NCBI GenBank assembly: GCA_031549525.1
Contig: JAVBPQ010000058.1
Span: 1-45,604 of the forward strand
Reading direction: 5' to 3'
Length of the DNA: 45,604 bases
Source of the DNA: WQUF01 sp031549525
Lineage (GTDB): Bacteria > Bacillota > Clostridia > Clostridiales > Clostridiaceae
Shown piece after piece: positions 1 to 8,116 of the stretch. Below the pieces are notes generated by a model. The model made no database searches, had not been told where the DNA came from, and was given only the letters and a program-made list of their open reading frames with translations. The stretch's first letter is position 1, and every line of letters begins with the position of its first letter. The translations under genes and the position numbers were made by a program.

Positions 1-330
1 GAAGGATCTCTTGCAAGCCATATTATACCTGGGAAAATGGTGCCTGGAATGGGCGGTGCTATGGACCTCGTATCAGGCTCTAAAAAAGTAATAGTGCTTA
101 CAACCCACACTGCAAAAGGCAACAAACCTAAAATATTGAAAAAATGCACTCTTCCTTTAACAGCAGTTTCAAAGGTAGATTTAATCATCACAGAACTTGC
201 TGTTATTGAGGTTACTAAAGATGGACTTTTATTAAAGGAAATTGCAAGTGGTCATACTGTTGATGAGGTGGTTAGCCTCACAGAAGCAAGTTTAATCATC
301 AGTGATGATTTGAAAACTTTTGGAGAATAG
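1..330 (+). CDS. CoA-transferase subunit B (3' part)
   Basis: This is the C-terminal part of a 3-oxoacid/acetoacetate-type CoA-transferase subunit B. The frame is open from base 1, so the gene begins outside the window. The visible stretch MVPGMGGAMDLV followed by KVIVLTTHTAKG is characteristic of the B (beta) subunit C-terminal half in the ScoB/AtoA/CtfB family, which moves CoA between acyl-CoA and an acetoacetate-like acceptor. The active-site glutamate lies upstream and cannot be checked. The chain ends in a short acidic tail, usual for the family. The next gene, a TetR regulator, begins 29 bases downstream on the same strand, so the two may be cotranscribed. The exact acyl substrate cannot be told from this fragment. 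Confidence 0.88.
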   Translation, partial: EGSLASHIIPGKMVPGMGGAMDLVSGSKKVIVLTTHTAKGNKPKILKKCTLPLTAVSKVDLIITELAVIEVTKDGLLLKEIASGHTVDEVVSLTEASLIISDDLKTFGE

Positions 331-359
331 AGTTAAATTTAAACATATTGGAGATATAT

Positions 360-1037
360 ATGACTAACCATACCAAAGAGAGGATTGCACAAACAGCATT
401 TAAGTATTTCTTAGAAAATGGATACATTAAAACAACGCTGCGCAAAATAGCTGAAACATGTAACATTACTCATGCAAATGTGCTTTATCATTATAAGAAT
501 AAATACGATTTGGGACTGCTTTTTCAACACACATATTTTACTACTATTGATAAATATGTCAGCATTTTAGCCAATGAAAAATCCATTACCCCATCTATCG
601 AATATTATTCCCTATATTGGATAATGCACTATTTGTTCATTCTTGAATACCCAAATTTCGCAAAGTTTTATGAAGAATTTGTTAATACTAATCGTCAGGA
701 GATAGCATCTGATAAGCTTAATCCGCAAGGCTATCTCTATATGACACAAAGTTATACTAATATGGACATTGCATATACTGAACCAGAACTATCACTTAAC
801 ATGCACTTACTTATTGAGGCTGATGCACAAATCATAAAGGCATTGTCTCTTGGAGAAATCAATATTCATGATGCATTAGCTTATTATCTCAAGAATTCGC
901 TGAGGCTTCTTGTAAATTACGACATTAAGCAAGACGAACTGTTAAATATGGTACACAATTCTTTGCTGCTTGAAAATAAAATGAAACTGCTCTTAAAACA
1001 AATTGAAGAAGAACTCTTTGTGGAAATCGCTGAATAA
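360..1037 (+). CDS. TetR/AcrR family transcriptional regulator
   Basis: A 225-residue TetR-type repressor. Residues 1-50 form the usual helix-turn-helix segment (ERIAQTAFKYFLENGY, then LRKIAETCNITHANVLYHY), followed by a less conserved all-helical ligand domain. I chose ATG 360 because GGAG at 350-353 lies six bases before it; a longer frame begins at TTG 348. A hairpin terminator overlaps the stop codon. Three matching palindromes lie just downstream, in front of the GcvT-like gene, so this protein is the natural candidate to bind them and control that gene (inference from position). The ligand is unknown; a methylated substrate of the neighbouring gene is a reasonable guess. Confidence 0.88.
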   Translation: MTNHTKERIAQTAFKYFLENGYIKTTLRKIAETCNITHANVLYHYKNKYDLGLLFQHTYFTTIDKYVSILANEKSITPSIEYYSLYWIMHYLFILEYPNFAKFYEEFVNTNRQEIASDKLNPQGYLYMTQSYTNMDIAYTEPELSLNMHLLIEADAQIIKALSLGEINIHDALAYYLKNSLRLLVNYDIKQDELLNMVHNSLLLENKMKLLLKQIEEELFVEIAE

Positions 1038-1051
1038 TTTCAGCGATTTTT
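1024..1051 (+). terminator. Rho-independent terminator of the TetR gene
   Basis: The arms AAATCGCTGA (1024-1033) and TCAGCGATTT (1040-1049) form a 10-bp stem with a six-base loop, followed by a short T run. It overlaps the end of the TetR gene and separates it from the operator region of the next gene. Confidence 0.8.
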
Positions 1052-1063
1052 GTTTATCATATA

Positions 1064-1136
1064 TTGACAAGCATTACTTACCATGGTAAGGTAAATATAA
1101 TTACCATGGTAAGGCAAAGATAATTATCATGATAAG
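1064..1136 (+). promoter_or_regulatory. Promoter region with three tandem palindromic operators
   Basis: Three palindromes lie in a row: CTTACCATGGTAAG (1077-1090), TTACCATGGTAA (1101-1112) and TTATCATGATAA (1124-1135). Their centres are exactly 23 bases apart. A consensus -35 TTGACA is at 1064-1069 and a consensus -10 TATAAT at 1096-1101, but the 26-base gap is too long for them to pair. TAAGGT (1087-1092) would be a weak -10 at the right distance. The sites sit between the TetR gene and the GcvT-like gene and look like cooperative TetR-dimer sites; the pairing with that TetR is inferred. Confidence 0.75.
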
Positions 1137-1160
1137 CCACTATAATAAGGAGGAATTTTC

Positions 1161-2462
1161 ATGAAGTACAATGAAAACGGAGCAGTTCTAAACGGTGCAA
1201 AGGGGTATATTAAAGACTTATTCATGTTTGAAGGTTGTTATCCATACCAATTCACAACTCCTCGACACGAAGTGCTGGGAAGCCGTGAATCAGCTTGGCT
1301 TGGAGTTTACCTCACTATGCTTGGCAGATATGATCTTACTGGGCGGGATGTTGTCAAGATGCTGAATTATGTATGCGTGAATCGAGATTTTTCTACGTTG
1401 AAAATCGGGAGTTCCCGACATGCACTAACCTGTGATGAAAAAGGCCGTATGACTGGATCTGGAGTAATCACAAGACTTGGAGAAGATCATTTTCAGACCT
1501 ATTGCATGTATTCTCTTATAGGTTTTGCTATGAGTGGTCAGTGGGATGTCAAAATAGAAAGAGTTGATGAATTTTTCTTTCAGGTAGATGGACCAAAATC
1601 TCTGCAGATTCTAGAGAAAGCATTTAACTGTGATTTACATGACTTAAAATTTGCACGTAATAAGAAAATTACTGTAAATGGCTGTGAATTACTGGTTCAT
1701 CGTCTTGGTATGTCTGGAGCTTTAGCTTATGAAATGCATGGTGCGCCAGAATACGCAGATATGATTTATGAGTTACTGCTGAAAGCTGGTGAAGAATTTG
1801 ATTTGAGAAGACAGGGAACAAGGCAATATCCTGCGTATAATCATACTCCAGGTGGCTACCCAAACTTTATCATACATTTTATTAATCCACCTGCTGATAT
1901 TCCTGGAGTTGAAGCACCTCCAACACGCTTGAGCGGCAGTTGTTCAGATAATGCTGAAAACTACTATTGCGATCCATATGTAGTAGGCTGGGGAAATTTA
2001 GTAAATTTTGATCATGAATTTATCGGAAAAGAGGCGCTTTTAAAGATTGCGACTGAAGACAAGAAAACCATCGTAACATTGGTATGGAATCTAGATGATG
2101 TTGGCGCTGTATATGGGGCGCAAATCGCAAATCCAGAACTTGCAATACCAGAAGGCATTCATGAGTATAGCGAATTTCAGCCAGAATGCACGAGAGCCCA
2201 TGCAGATAAAGTCCTTGCTGATGGAAAACAGATTGGTATGACAAGTGGAAGAGTAATCGATTATTATACCAATACCTTTATATCATTAGGCTTTATTGAT
2301 AAGGAATATGCTGTGGAAGGTAAGAATTTAGAAGTATTATGGGGAATGCCTGGAACAGCACAAATGAAGATTCGTGCTACAGTTGCACAGTTCCCATATT
2401 ATAATGGGGAATTTCGTAATGAAACCTTTGATGTAGAGAAAATTCCGTGCCAAAAGTTCTAA
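1161..2462 (+). CDS. GcvT-fold, folate-dependent aminomethyltransferase/demethylase-like protein
   Basis: A 433-residue protein of the GcvT/DmdA/LigM superfamily, in which tetrahydrofolate accepts a one-carbon group from a methylated or aminomethyl substrate. Family-like parts are FFFQVDGPKSLQILEKAF (about 140-160), LLVHRLGMSGALAYEMHG (about 180-195), which matches the GcvT core, and the C-terminal barrel with FIGKEALLK and GMTSGRV. No glycine cleavage GcvH or GcvP gene is nearby and the chain is longer than GcvT (about 360), so a dedicated demethylase acting on a small methylated compound is more likely than glycine cleavage. The start follows AAGGAGG at 1147-1153. The gene stands alone behind the triple operator. 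Base composition is visibly less AT-rich than its neighbours, a possible sign of transfer. The substrate is not known. Confidence 0.75.
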   Translation: MKYNENGAVLNGAKGYIKDLFMFEGCYPYQFTTPRHEVLGSRESAWLGVYLTMLGRYDLTGRDVVKMLNYVCVNRDFSTLKIGSSRHALTCDEKGRMTGSGVITRLGEDHFQTYCMYSLIGFAMSGQWDVKIERVDEFFFQVDGPKSLQILEKAFNCDLHDLKFARNKKITVNGCELLVHRLGMSGALAYEMHGAPEYADMIYELLLKAGEEFDLRRQGTRQYPAYNHTPGGYPNFIIHFINPPADIPGVEAPPTRLSGSCSDNAENYYCDPYVVGWGNLVNFDHEFIGKEALLKIATEDKKTIVTLVWNLDDVGAVYGAQIANPELAIPEGIHEYSEFQPECTRAHADKVLADGKQIGMTSGRVIDYYTNTFISLGFIDKEYAVEGKNLEVLWGMPGTAQMKIRATVAQFPYYNGEFRNETFDVEKIPCQKF

Positions 2463-2475
2463 AACTTGCACTCTA

Positions 2476-2514
2476 AAAGAACGCCCTTGATAACTTGCAT
2501 CAAGGGCGTTCTTT
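2476..2514. terminator. Bidirectional terminator between convergent genes
   Basis: A perfect 16-bp stem (2476-2491 pairing with 2499-2514) with a seven-base loop. A-rich and T-rich flanks let it act on both strands. It lies inside the 3' end of the minus-strand VOC gene, whose last codons form one arm. Confidence 0.88.
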
Positions 2515-2895
2515 ACAGATAATTTCATGAAGTTGCCATACATATCCAAACGGATCTGAAAACATAGCCGTAAAAGCACCGTGGGATTCTAGTTTAGTGA
2601 TAGGCATAATCTCTACACATCTTGAGTTGATAGCATTATTGTAGGTTTCCTTGATGTTCGGCACGAGAACATTGAACCATACAGGGGTTGGATCTCCTGC
2701 TTTTGGAGCTATCATTTGGAGTTCAAGGTTTTCGTCTAACATATGAAAGCGTGAACCGTAGATGTTGAACACAGCTTCATTATTGCCCTTGGGGAGGTCA
2801 GTTACCTCTATACGCTCTACTTCAAAAATGGACTCGTACAGTGGCAAAGCCTTTTTACAGTCTGTTACGATAAAATCAATTTCCACACCAGTCAT
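2500..2895 (-). CDS. VOC superfamily (glyoxalase/bleomycin resistance-like) protein
   Basis: A 131-residue single-gene protein of the vicinal oxygen chelate fold. It begins VEIDFIVTDCKKALPLYESIF and ends in AFTAMFSDPFGYVWQLHE, the common pattern of PhnB/glyoxalase-like proteins, with a metal-ligand type E/H near the end. Such proteins act on small molecules through a metal or bind drugs; nothing here fixes the substrate. It is convergent with the GcvT-like gene and ends within their shared terminator. Confidence 0.82.
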   Translation of the reverse strand: MTGVEIDFIVTDCKKALPLYESIFEVERIEVTDLPKGNNEAVFNIYGSRFHMLDENLELQMIAPKAGDPTPVWFNVLVPNIKETYNNAINSRCVEIMPITKLESHGAFTAMFSDPFGYVWQLHEIICKERP

Positions 2896-3025
2896 ATTTT
2901 TCTCTCCTTAAATTTTAGTATTTTTATTCATATTAAATCTTTCTTATATATTATTATAATTTCAATTTATTTTTTTGTCTGTATTTATCACAAAAAAATT
3001 ATTACACTCCTTTTTTAATATCGTA

Positions 3026-3054
3026 TTGTAAACGTTAATCAAATGTACTACAAT
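3026..3054 (+). promoter_or_regulatory. Sigma-A type promoter of the antitoxin gene
   Basis: TTGTAA at 3026-3031 and TACAAT at 3049-3054 are separated by 17 bases. A strong ribosome site (AAAGGGGAG) follows before the ATG at 3089. Confidence 0.65.
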
Positions 3055-3088
3055 ATGCATATAACGAATTGAAAGGGGAGTATTTTTT

Positions 3089-3355
3089 ATGGGAAAAACG
3101 GATATAATTCATATGAGGATTGAACCAGAAATAAAGGAAGAAGCAGACAGCATTTTAAACTGCTTAGGCTTAACAATAGCAGACGCTATTACTATTTTTT
3201 TAAATCAAGTCATATTAAACAAAGGATTACCGTTTGAAGTTAAATTGCCAATTTCTAACGAAACAATTTTAAAAGCTATGTATAAAGCTAGAAGTGATAT
3301 TAACTTGCATAAATTCGATACTGCTGATGAAATGTTCAATGAGTTGGGACTTTAA
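3089..3355 (+). CDS. RelB/DinJ family antitoxin
   Basis: An 88-residue antitoxin-type protein. The N-terminal part, HMRIEPEIKEEADSILNCLG followed by TIADAITIFLNQVI, is the ribbon-helix-helix DNA-binding dimer segment of RelB/DinJ. The next residues, KGLPFEVKLP, are the usual bridge to the toxin-binding C-terminus. It has its own promoter. A partner toxin should follow at once, but only a short remnant is found, so this is now probably an orphan antitoxin that may still bind DNA or neutralise a toxin encoded elsewhere. Confidence 0.85.
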   Translation: MGKTDIIHMRIEPEIKEEADSILNCLGLTIADAITIFLNQVILNKGLPFEVKLPISNETILKAMYKARSDINLHKFDTADEMFNELGL

Positions 3356-3411
3356 TAAGAAAACTGGTATTTACAAATCAATTTAGCAAAGATTTAATTT
3401 ATTTATTATGA
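3355..3411 (+). pseudogene. Remnant of a YafQ/RelE-type toxin gene
   Basis: Directly after the antitoxin stop, the frame from 3358 reads RKLVFTNQFSKDLIYLL and then stops at 3409. This resembles the first residues of YafQ-family mRNA interferases, which begin with a short strand and a T-x-x-F-K-K-D-L motif. The expected start would overlap the antitoxin stop as TAATG; here it reads TAATA, so the start codon is lost. The rest of the toxin is absent and hairpin-rich sequence follows. The match is by eye over 17 residues. Confidence 0.5.
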
Positions 3412-3412
3412 T

Positions 3413-3478
3413 GTGGCAAGAAAACTTCCACCTCTATAGGTGGTGAGATTAATTGCCACTATTTTTGCAAAAAATAGT
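3413..3478. repeat. Nested hairpin sequence after the toxin remnant
   Basis: The outer arms GTGGCAA (3413-3419) and TTGCCAC (3453-3459) enclose an inner hairpin CCACCT-CTAT-AGGTGG (3428-3443). A further stem ACTATTTTT/AAAAATAGT (3458-3478) overlaps the end. The last hairpin lies just after the minus-strand permease gene and may act as its terminator. The nested part resembles the end of a small mobile element, but no transposase or target duplication is visible. Confidence 0.45.
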
Positions 3479-3486
3479 TATACTTA

Positions 3487-4329
3487 CTATCCCTTAACTG
3501 CACCTGCAACAACGCCTTCGATGATATATTTTTGTGCTAAAACATAGAAAACTATAATAGGTATGATTGAAAGTATGAGCATAGCCATGAGCCCTCCCAT
3601 ATCACGACCGCCATATGAACCTGTAAATATCTTCTGAATTGCAATTGGCAATGTAGAATATTTAGAATCGAGGACTAAAAGCGGCAAAAGGTAGTCATTC
3701 CAAATCCACATAGCATTTAAAATGGATACTGTCATCACAGTAGGTCGCATAATAGGGAAGACAACACTAAAGAATGTTTTAATTGGTGAACATCCATCTA
3801 TAACCGCAGCTTCCTCTATATCTATAGGAATGCTCTTTACAAATCCTGAAAGCATAAATACAGACATGCCAGCTCCAAAACCTAAATATAACAATAAAAT
3901 TCCCACAGGATTCCCTAAAGATAGTTTATTTGAAATAAAGCTCATAGTAAACATTACCATTTGAAAAGGCACTATCATAGCAAAGACAAAAAGATAGTAG
4001 ATAAAAGAAGTAAGCTTACTCTTAACCCTTGTAATATACCATGCTGTCATGGAACAGAGGAACACTATAAGTAAAGTTGAGGAAATTGTAATAAAAAGTG
4101 AAGTTACAAAGGAGCTAAGATAATTCATTCTGGTAAATCCCATTATATAATTTGATAGATGAGCAAAGCTCTTGGAGTTTACAAAACCAAAGAGATCGCT
4201 TGCAATATATAATTTTCCTTTAAAAGAATTCATCAAGATGATAAGTATGGGAAATATAAATAACAATGTTAACACTATCAATATGATATAAATCCCAACA
4301 TTTATAAAAAGCTTTCTCTCCTTTAACAT
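3487..4329 (-). CDS. ABC sugar transporter permease, CUT1 MalG type
   Basis: A 280-residue inner-membrane permease of the carbohydrate uptake 1 family. It has about six membrane segments and the cytoplasmic EAA loop (EEAAVIDGCSPIKTFFSVVFPIMRP) that docks on the shared ATPase. The C-terminus VVAGAVKG is typical of the MalG half. I start at ATG 4329, seven bases after GGAGGTGG; the upstream TTG at 4332 is less likely. The stop of the preceding permease and this ATG share one base, so the two are translationally coupled. No ATPase gene is present here, so an MsmK-like ATPase encoded elsewhere would be needed. Confidence 0.9.
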   Translation of the reverse strand: MLKERKLFINVGIYIILIVLTLLFIFPILIILMNSFKGKLYIASDLFGFVNSKSFAHLSNYIMGFTRMNYLSSFVTSLFITISSTLLIVFLCSMTAWYITRVKSKLTSFIYYLFVFAMIVPFQMVMFTMSFISNKLSLGNPVGILLLYLGFGAGMSVFMLSGFVKSIPIDIEEAAVIDGCSPIKTFFSVVFPIMRPTVMTVSILNAMWIWNDYLLPLLVLDSKYSTLPIAIQKIFTGSYGGRDMGGLMAMLILSIIPIIVFYVLAQKYIIEGVVAGAVKG

Positions 4330-5177
4330 CAAGCTTCCACCTCCTTATTTCTAGTGATGCGAAGTTGAATTAAAGCTATGAGCCCCACCAAAATGAAAAA
4401 TATCACAGCCTTTGCTTGCCCTGCTCCTGACCATCCATTGCGGCTATAAAATGTATTGAAGATATTTAAAGCTACCATCTCAGTTTTAAAGGCAGGCCCT
4501 CCCCCAGTCAAAGCTAAATTTAAATCGAACATCTTAAATGAATTTGTCAGCGTCAAAAATGTACAAATAGTTATAGAAGGCATTACCATTGGAATCATCA
4601 CATTAGAGAGTATCTTAAAACCTGTAGCCCCATCTATTTCAGCAGCTTCTATTAAATCCCTCGGTATATTTTGAATTCCTGCAATATATATTATCATCAT
4701 GTACCCTACAAGCTGCCATGTCATAACCATGACAAGGGACCAAAATCCATACTTTTCGTGAAATAATAAAGTCACATCGAATTTTGCAAGGATAGCATTT
4801 ATTATGGTTTGCCAAACATATCCAAGGACAATACCACCGATTAGGTTGGGCATAAAAAATACTGATCTAAAAAGATTGGTAAAAGGAAGCCTCCTTGTGA
4901 GAATAAGCGCAAGTGCAAAAGCTAGTATATTTATAACTATTACACATACAATGGTAAAGAGGGCTGTAAACCCTAGAGAATATATAAAATTGCTTGCAGG
5001 ATCTGAAAATGCACGAATATAATTATTAAAACCTGTAAATTTTGCATCAGTTATAATATTAAAATCACAAAATGATAACCAAAGCCCCATAACAAAAGGA
5101 ATCAAAAATGCTATGGAAAAAGCGATTAAAGTTGGCAAAACAAATACAGGAAAATACTTTGCTAAATTTTTATACAA
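4329..5177 (-). CDS. ABC sugar transporter permease, CUT1 MalF type
   Basis: A 282-residue permease, the partner of the MalG-type gene that overlaps its stop. It has six hydrophobic segments and an EAA loop (LIEAAEIDGATGFKILSNVMIPM), followed by the LTGGGPAF segment common in MalF-type permeases. The start is a TTG at 5175-5177 preceded by AGGGG with eight bases between; the only nearby ATG runs into a stop at once. It follows the binding-protein gene after a hairpin that probably lowers permease expression relative to the lipoprotein. Confidence 0.9.
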   Translation of the reverse strand: MYKNLAKYFPVFVLPTLIAFSIAFLIPFVMGLWLSFCDFNIITDAKFTGFNNYIRAFSDPASNFIYSLGFTALFTIVCVIVINILAFALALILTRRLPFTNLFRSVFFMPNLIGGIVLGYVWQTIINAILAKFDVTLLFHEKYGFWSLVMVMTWQLVGYMMIIYIAGIQNIPRDLIEAAEIDGATGFKILSNVMIPMVMPSITICTFLTLTNSFKMFDLNLALTGGGPAFKTEMVALNIFNTFYSRNGWSGAGQAKAVIFFILVGLIALIQLRITRNKEVEA

Positions 5178-5211
5178 AGCCCATACCCCTTTCTAAATAA
5201 ATTTACAAAAA

Positions 5212-5244
5212 TTGCGCTGAGCACCTTTTAGGGTTTCAGCGCAA
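5212..5244 (-). terminator. Intercistronic hairpin after the binding-protein gene
   Basis: The arms TTGCGCTGA (5212-5220) and TCAGCGCAA (5236-5244) form a 9-bp GC-rich stem. It lies between the lipoprotein gene and the two permease genes, where partial terminators or mRNA-stabilising hairpins usually favour the binding protein. Confidence 0.65.
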
Positions 5245-5279
5245 AAATTATATTATTTAAGTGCGCTTAGCTTTTGTTT

Positions 5280-6737
5280 TTATTGTGCGGCAGCTCTTTC
5301 TGCTTCCCAACTTGAAACAACAGCTTCAGCTACCTTGCTCCATTCCATTTGACCTTGAGCATAAAGAAGTAAATTTGCACCAAAGGAATCTTTAAAAGCT
5401 TGGCTTGGATACACTGTAAAATTCCATGGAACATTTGTTATATCGCTCTTTGTTGCCCATGCCATGACTGCTTGCGCAAGTGGATCCTTTGGTTTTTCAC
5501 TATCAGAAAAAGTATCAAAGGGAACGATAAATCCAAGGTCGTTTACTACATGAGCTTTACCTTCAGGAGAAGTATAGAGCCAAGTTAAAAAGTCAATGGA
5601 AGCTTTTTGGTTTTCTTCAGATACCTTTTTATTGATGCAGAAAAAGTTTTCTGTACCTATGCAAAGACCTTGTTTATCCTCCCCATCCATTCCTGTATAT
5701 ATTGGAAGAAAAGTTACATCTTCAGGTTTTACAACATTTCCATCAACACCAGAAATTTGTCCATAAGCCCAGTTTCCATTTTGAACCATAGCTGACTCTC
5801 CAAGTGCAAACTCTGCCATAGAATCATCTACAGTTTTAGATCCTGTCATAGTAGGAGCTATTGTAGAATCATTTAAATATAAATCAAATATGTTTTTAAA
5901 GTTTTCCCCATATTGAAATTTTATTTTGGCAGTTTTTTCAGGATCGCTTAAATCCACTTTATTATCACGGAACTCATAGTAAATAGGAACATTGGAAAGG
6001 TGAGTCTGCCAGCGCCAATCTTCTCCTGGTAAAAGCGAGGTTGAAGAAAATACCCCTTTAATTCCAACCTCATCTTTTCTTGCCTGCATGTCGTCACAGA
6101 CTTCCTTAAGCTTATCAAATGATTTTATCTCATCTAAACTCTTAGCTTTAGCACCATCTAATGCAAAATATTTTTCCATAATACTCTTATTTACTATAAT
6201 GCCATAGCCTTCAATTGCAAATGGAATGCCATAAACTCCTTCCCCATCTGTGATTGCAAGGCTCTTATCTCCAAGATGAGTATAAAGCTCTGTCTTTGAA
6301 AGATCAGCTGTGTAGTCTTTCCAGTTTCCATAGCCTACAGGGCCATTTATCTGAAAAATTGTAGGAGCATCATTTTTAGCAACTTCACTGCGGAGCTGTT
6401 GCTCATATGTACCAGAAGCTGCAGTCACTATTTTAACCTCTACTCCTGTTTTTTCAGTATACTCTTTAGCAATTGCTTGATACGCTGCATCCTGTTCAGG
6501 TTTAAAGTTTAAAAAATACACCTTACCTGCAGCTGCAGGCTTGTCAGTTGAAGCTGTTGTGGTATTTGCCGTAGTATTAGCTTCCGCCGCTGTTGTATTA
6601 GTATCTACTGAAGCTGTTGTATTAGGAGCTGTTGTGGTATCTGTAGATGCATTGCCGCTAGAATCTCCGCAGGCACCAAAGCTTCCTGCTAAAACAAAAG
6701 AAATAGTAATGCTTGTCAATATTTTATTGATTCTCAT
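5280..6737 (-). CDS. Sugar ABC transporter substrate-binding lipoprotein
   Basis: A 485-residue extracellular solute-binding protein, family 1 (MsmE/MalE type). It has a lipoprotein signal peptide with Cys22 (SFGAC), then a Thr/Asn-rich spacer of about 45 residues full of NTT and TTT units. The binding domain begins near KVYFLNFKPEQDAAYQAIA and includes GIPFAIEGYGIIVNK and the FLTWLYTSPEGKAH region. It is the first gene of the lipoprotein-permease-permease operon. A divergent promoter and a cre-like site lie upstream. The substrate is probably an oligosaccharide; the neighbouring beta-mannoside genes make a mannoside possible but not proven. Confidence 0.9.
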   Translation of the reverse strand: MRINKILTSITISFVLAGSFGACGDSSGNASTDTTTAPNTTASVDTNTTAAEANTTANTTTASTDKPAAAGKVYFLNFKPEQDAAYQAIAKEYTEKTGVEVKIVTAASGTYEQQLRSEVAKNDAPTIFQINGPVGYGNWKDYTADLSKTELYTHLGDKSLAITDGEGVYGIPFAIEGYGIIVNKSIMEKYFALDGAKAKSLDEIKSFDKLKEVCDDMQARKDEVGIKGVFSSTSLLPGEDWRWQTHLSNVPIYYEFRDNKVDLSDPEKTAKIKFQYGENFKNIFDLYLNDSTIAPTMTGSKTVDDSMAEFALGESAMVQNGNWAYGQISGVDGNVVKPEDVTFLPIYTGMDGEDKQGLCIGTENFFCINKKVSEENQKASIDFLTWLYTSPEGKAHVVNDLGFIVPFDTFSDSEKPKDPLAQAVMAWATKSDITNVPWNFTVYPSQAFKDSFGANLLLYAQGQMEWSKVAEAVVSSWEAERAAAQ

Positions 6738-6802
6738 AAAATCCTCCTTATTATACTTGCAGTTACTAAATGATAAATTATTATATCATATGAATTTTAT
6801 TA

Positions 6803-6816
6803 TGCAATTGTTTTCA
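6803..6816 (-). promoter_or_regulatory. cre-like catabolite control site
   Basis: On the minus strand the bases read TGAAAACAATTGCA, which fits 12 of 14 positions of the CcpA cre consensus TGWAANCGNTNWCA (from memory); the central G is missing. It lies downstream of the minus-strand -10, where CcpA repression is common for sugar transport operons. Confidence 0.4.
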
Positions 6817-6856
6817 TATAAATTTTATCCTGTTTTAATTATTTTATTTTTACGAA

Positions 6857-6907
6857 ATTATACATTAAATTTCCTGATTGACAATCAATGCTCTCTATAG
6901 ATAAAAT
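6857..6907. promoter_or_regulatory. Overlapping divergent promoters sharing one -35 palindrome
   Basis: The plus-strand promoter has TTGACA (6878-6883) and TAAAAT (6902-6907), spacer 18, and leads to the molybdenum cofactor gene at 6953. The minus-strand promoter has TTGTCA (plus positions 6879-6884) and TATAAT (plus positions 6857-6862), spacer 16, and leads to the lipoprotein gene at 6737. Both -35 boxes lie within the palindrome GATTGACAATC (6876-6886), so the two promoters cannot be filled at once. Confidence 0.65.
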
Positions 6908-6952
6908 AAAATTAGTTTTTAACTACTGACTTAAATAAAGGAGGCGGATTAG

Positions 6953-8116
6953 ATGGAGCAAAGTTATCTCTATATCCCAAATATGTTGATGATAGGTTCA
7001 TCCATGCGCAATATTGGTAAAACCACGCTAGCTTCTCTTTTTGTCGATAAATGGAAGGATGATTTTCCTATAATAGCTTTGAAGGTAACCACTATACATA
7101 CAAAGGATGGAAAATGTCATCATGGTGATGATGGCTGTGGGGCATGCACAAAAATAGATGGTGATTATGTCATATCAGAAGAAAACAAAATAAGCAATAA
7201 AGATACTGGCATTTTATTATCAAAAGGTGCAAACAAGGTATATTGGATACGAGCGTTTAAAGACAGTCTCTTTACCGCTATGGATGAATTTATGAATATC
7301 ATACCTAAAAACGCTATCATAATTTGTGAATCAAACAGCTTAAGAAAATATGTTAAGCCTGGAATATTTATAATGATGCACAAAAAAAATAATGAAAACA
7401 TCAAAAAAACCGCTTGGGATGTCATGGATAAAGCAGATATTTTAGTAGATTTAAGCTTATTTAATGATACTTATAAAATAACGGATATGGTGAAGGTAAA
7501 TAACGATGATCTATCCTTAAGCCTCACTGATGATATTTTTAAATTCTTTTCCCTTGTCATACTAGCAGGAGGAAAAAGCAGCCGCATGGGTATTGATAAG
7601 GCAGATCTTACATATAATAGTGAAAGCTTTTTAGAAATTTTAATAAAAAAAGGAATGGCTAGCAGTTTTTCAGATATAATAGTCTCGGGATATCCTAAAG
7701 ATATATGCTCTATAACTCCTGTTGTAGATGAAATAAAAGAAAGAGGCCCTCTTGGAGGGTTATATTCTTCTTTTAAAATAGCTAAAAGCCCATATTCATT
7801 GGTTTTATCTGTAGATGTTCCTAAGATAAATATAGATGCCCTAATACCTATGGCAAAGGACCACATAAAAAGCAATAAAAGGGCTACCCTCCTTTGTAAA
7901 AATGGAAAAGTTGAGCCGCTAATAGGCATATATGATACTAATCTTTATAAAGATATCTATGAAATAATAAAAGATAAATCTGCATTTGTATTAAAACTCT
8001 TTGAGGATACTGGTTACAATGCCTTTGATTTTCATGGTGATGAAGAAATTCTTACAAATATAAATACACCAGAGGATTATAAAAATTTATTAGGAGATAT
8101 TTATGATCGGAATTGA
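6953..8116 (+). CDS. mobA: MobB-like/MobA fusion: molybdopterin guanine dinucleotide biosynthesis
   Basis: A 387-residue two-domain protein. Residues 1 to about 190 form a MobB-like P-loop domain (IGSSMRNIGKTTLA near 15-28) with a Cys/His patch, KCHHGDDGCGAC (about 50-61), that may bind a metal. Residues about 195-387 form MobA, the guanylyltransferase that joins GMP to molybdopterin, shown by VILAGGKSSRMGIDKADL, RGPLGGLYSSF and LSVDVPKI. The stop overlaps the moeA start by 14 bases, so the two are one transcription and translation unit. Together they serve the last steps of molybdenum or tungsten cofactor assembly; no molybdoenzyme is present in the window. The location between two sugar importer operons is unusual. 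Confidence 0.88.
   Translation: MEQSYLYIPNMLMIGSSMRNIGKTTLASLFVDKWKDDFPIIALKVTTIHTKDGKCHHGDDGCGACTKIDGDYVISEENKISNKDTGILLSKGANKVYWIRAFKDSLFTAMDEFMNIIPKNAIIICESNSLRKYVKPGIFIMMHKKNNENIKKTAWDVMDKADILVDLSLFNDTYKITDMVKVNNDDLSLSLTDDIFKFFSLVILAGGKSSRMGIDKADLTYNSESFLEILIKKGMASSFSDIIVSGYPKDICSITPVVDEIKERGPLGGLYSSFKIAKSPYSLVLSVDVPKINIDALIPMAKDHIKSNKRATLLCKNGKVEPLIGIYDTNLYKDIYEIIKDKSAFVLKLFEDTGYNAFDFHGDEEILTNINTPEDYKNLLGDIYDRN

Noticed and set aside
1161..2462. Glycine cleavage T protein as part of a glycine cleavage system
   Set aside because: No GcvH, GcvP or lipoate genes are nearby, the protein is longer than GcvT, and it has its own TetR-type control.
3413..3459. Intact IS200/IS605-type element
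   Set aside because: Only nested hairpins are present; no transposase, TnpB or second end is found within the gap.
6738..6952. Moco riboswitch before the molybdenum cofactor genes
   Set aside because: The region is very AT-rich and holds only promoters and a cre-like site; no structured conserved RNA is visible.
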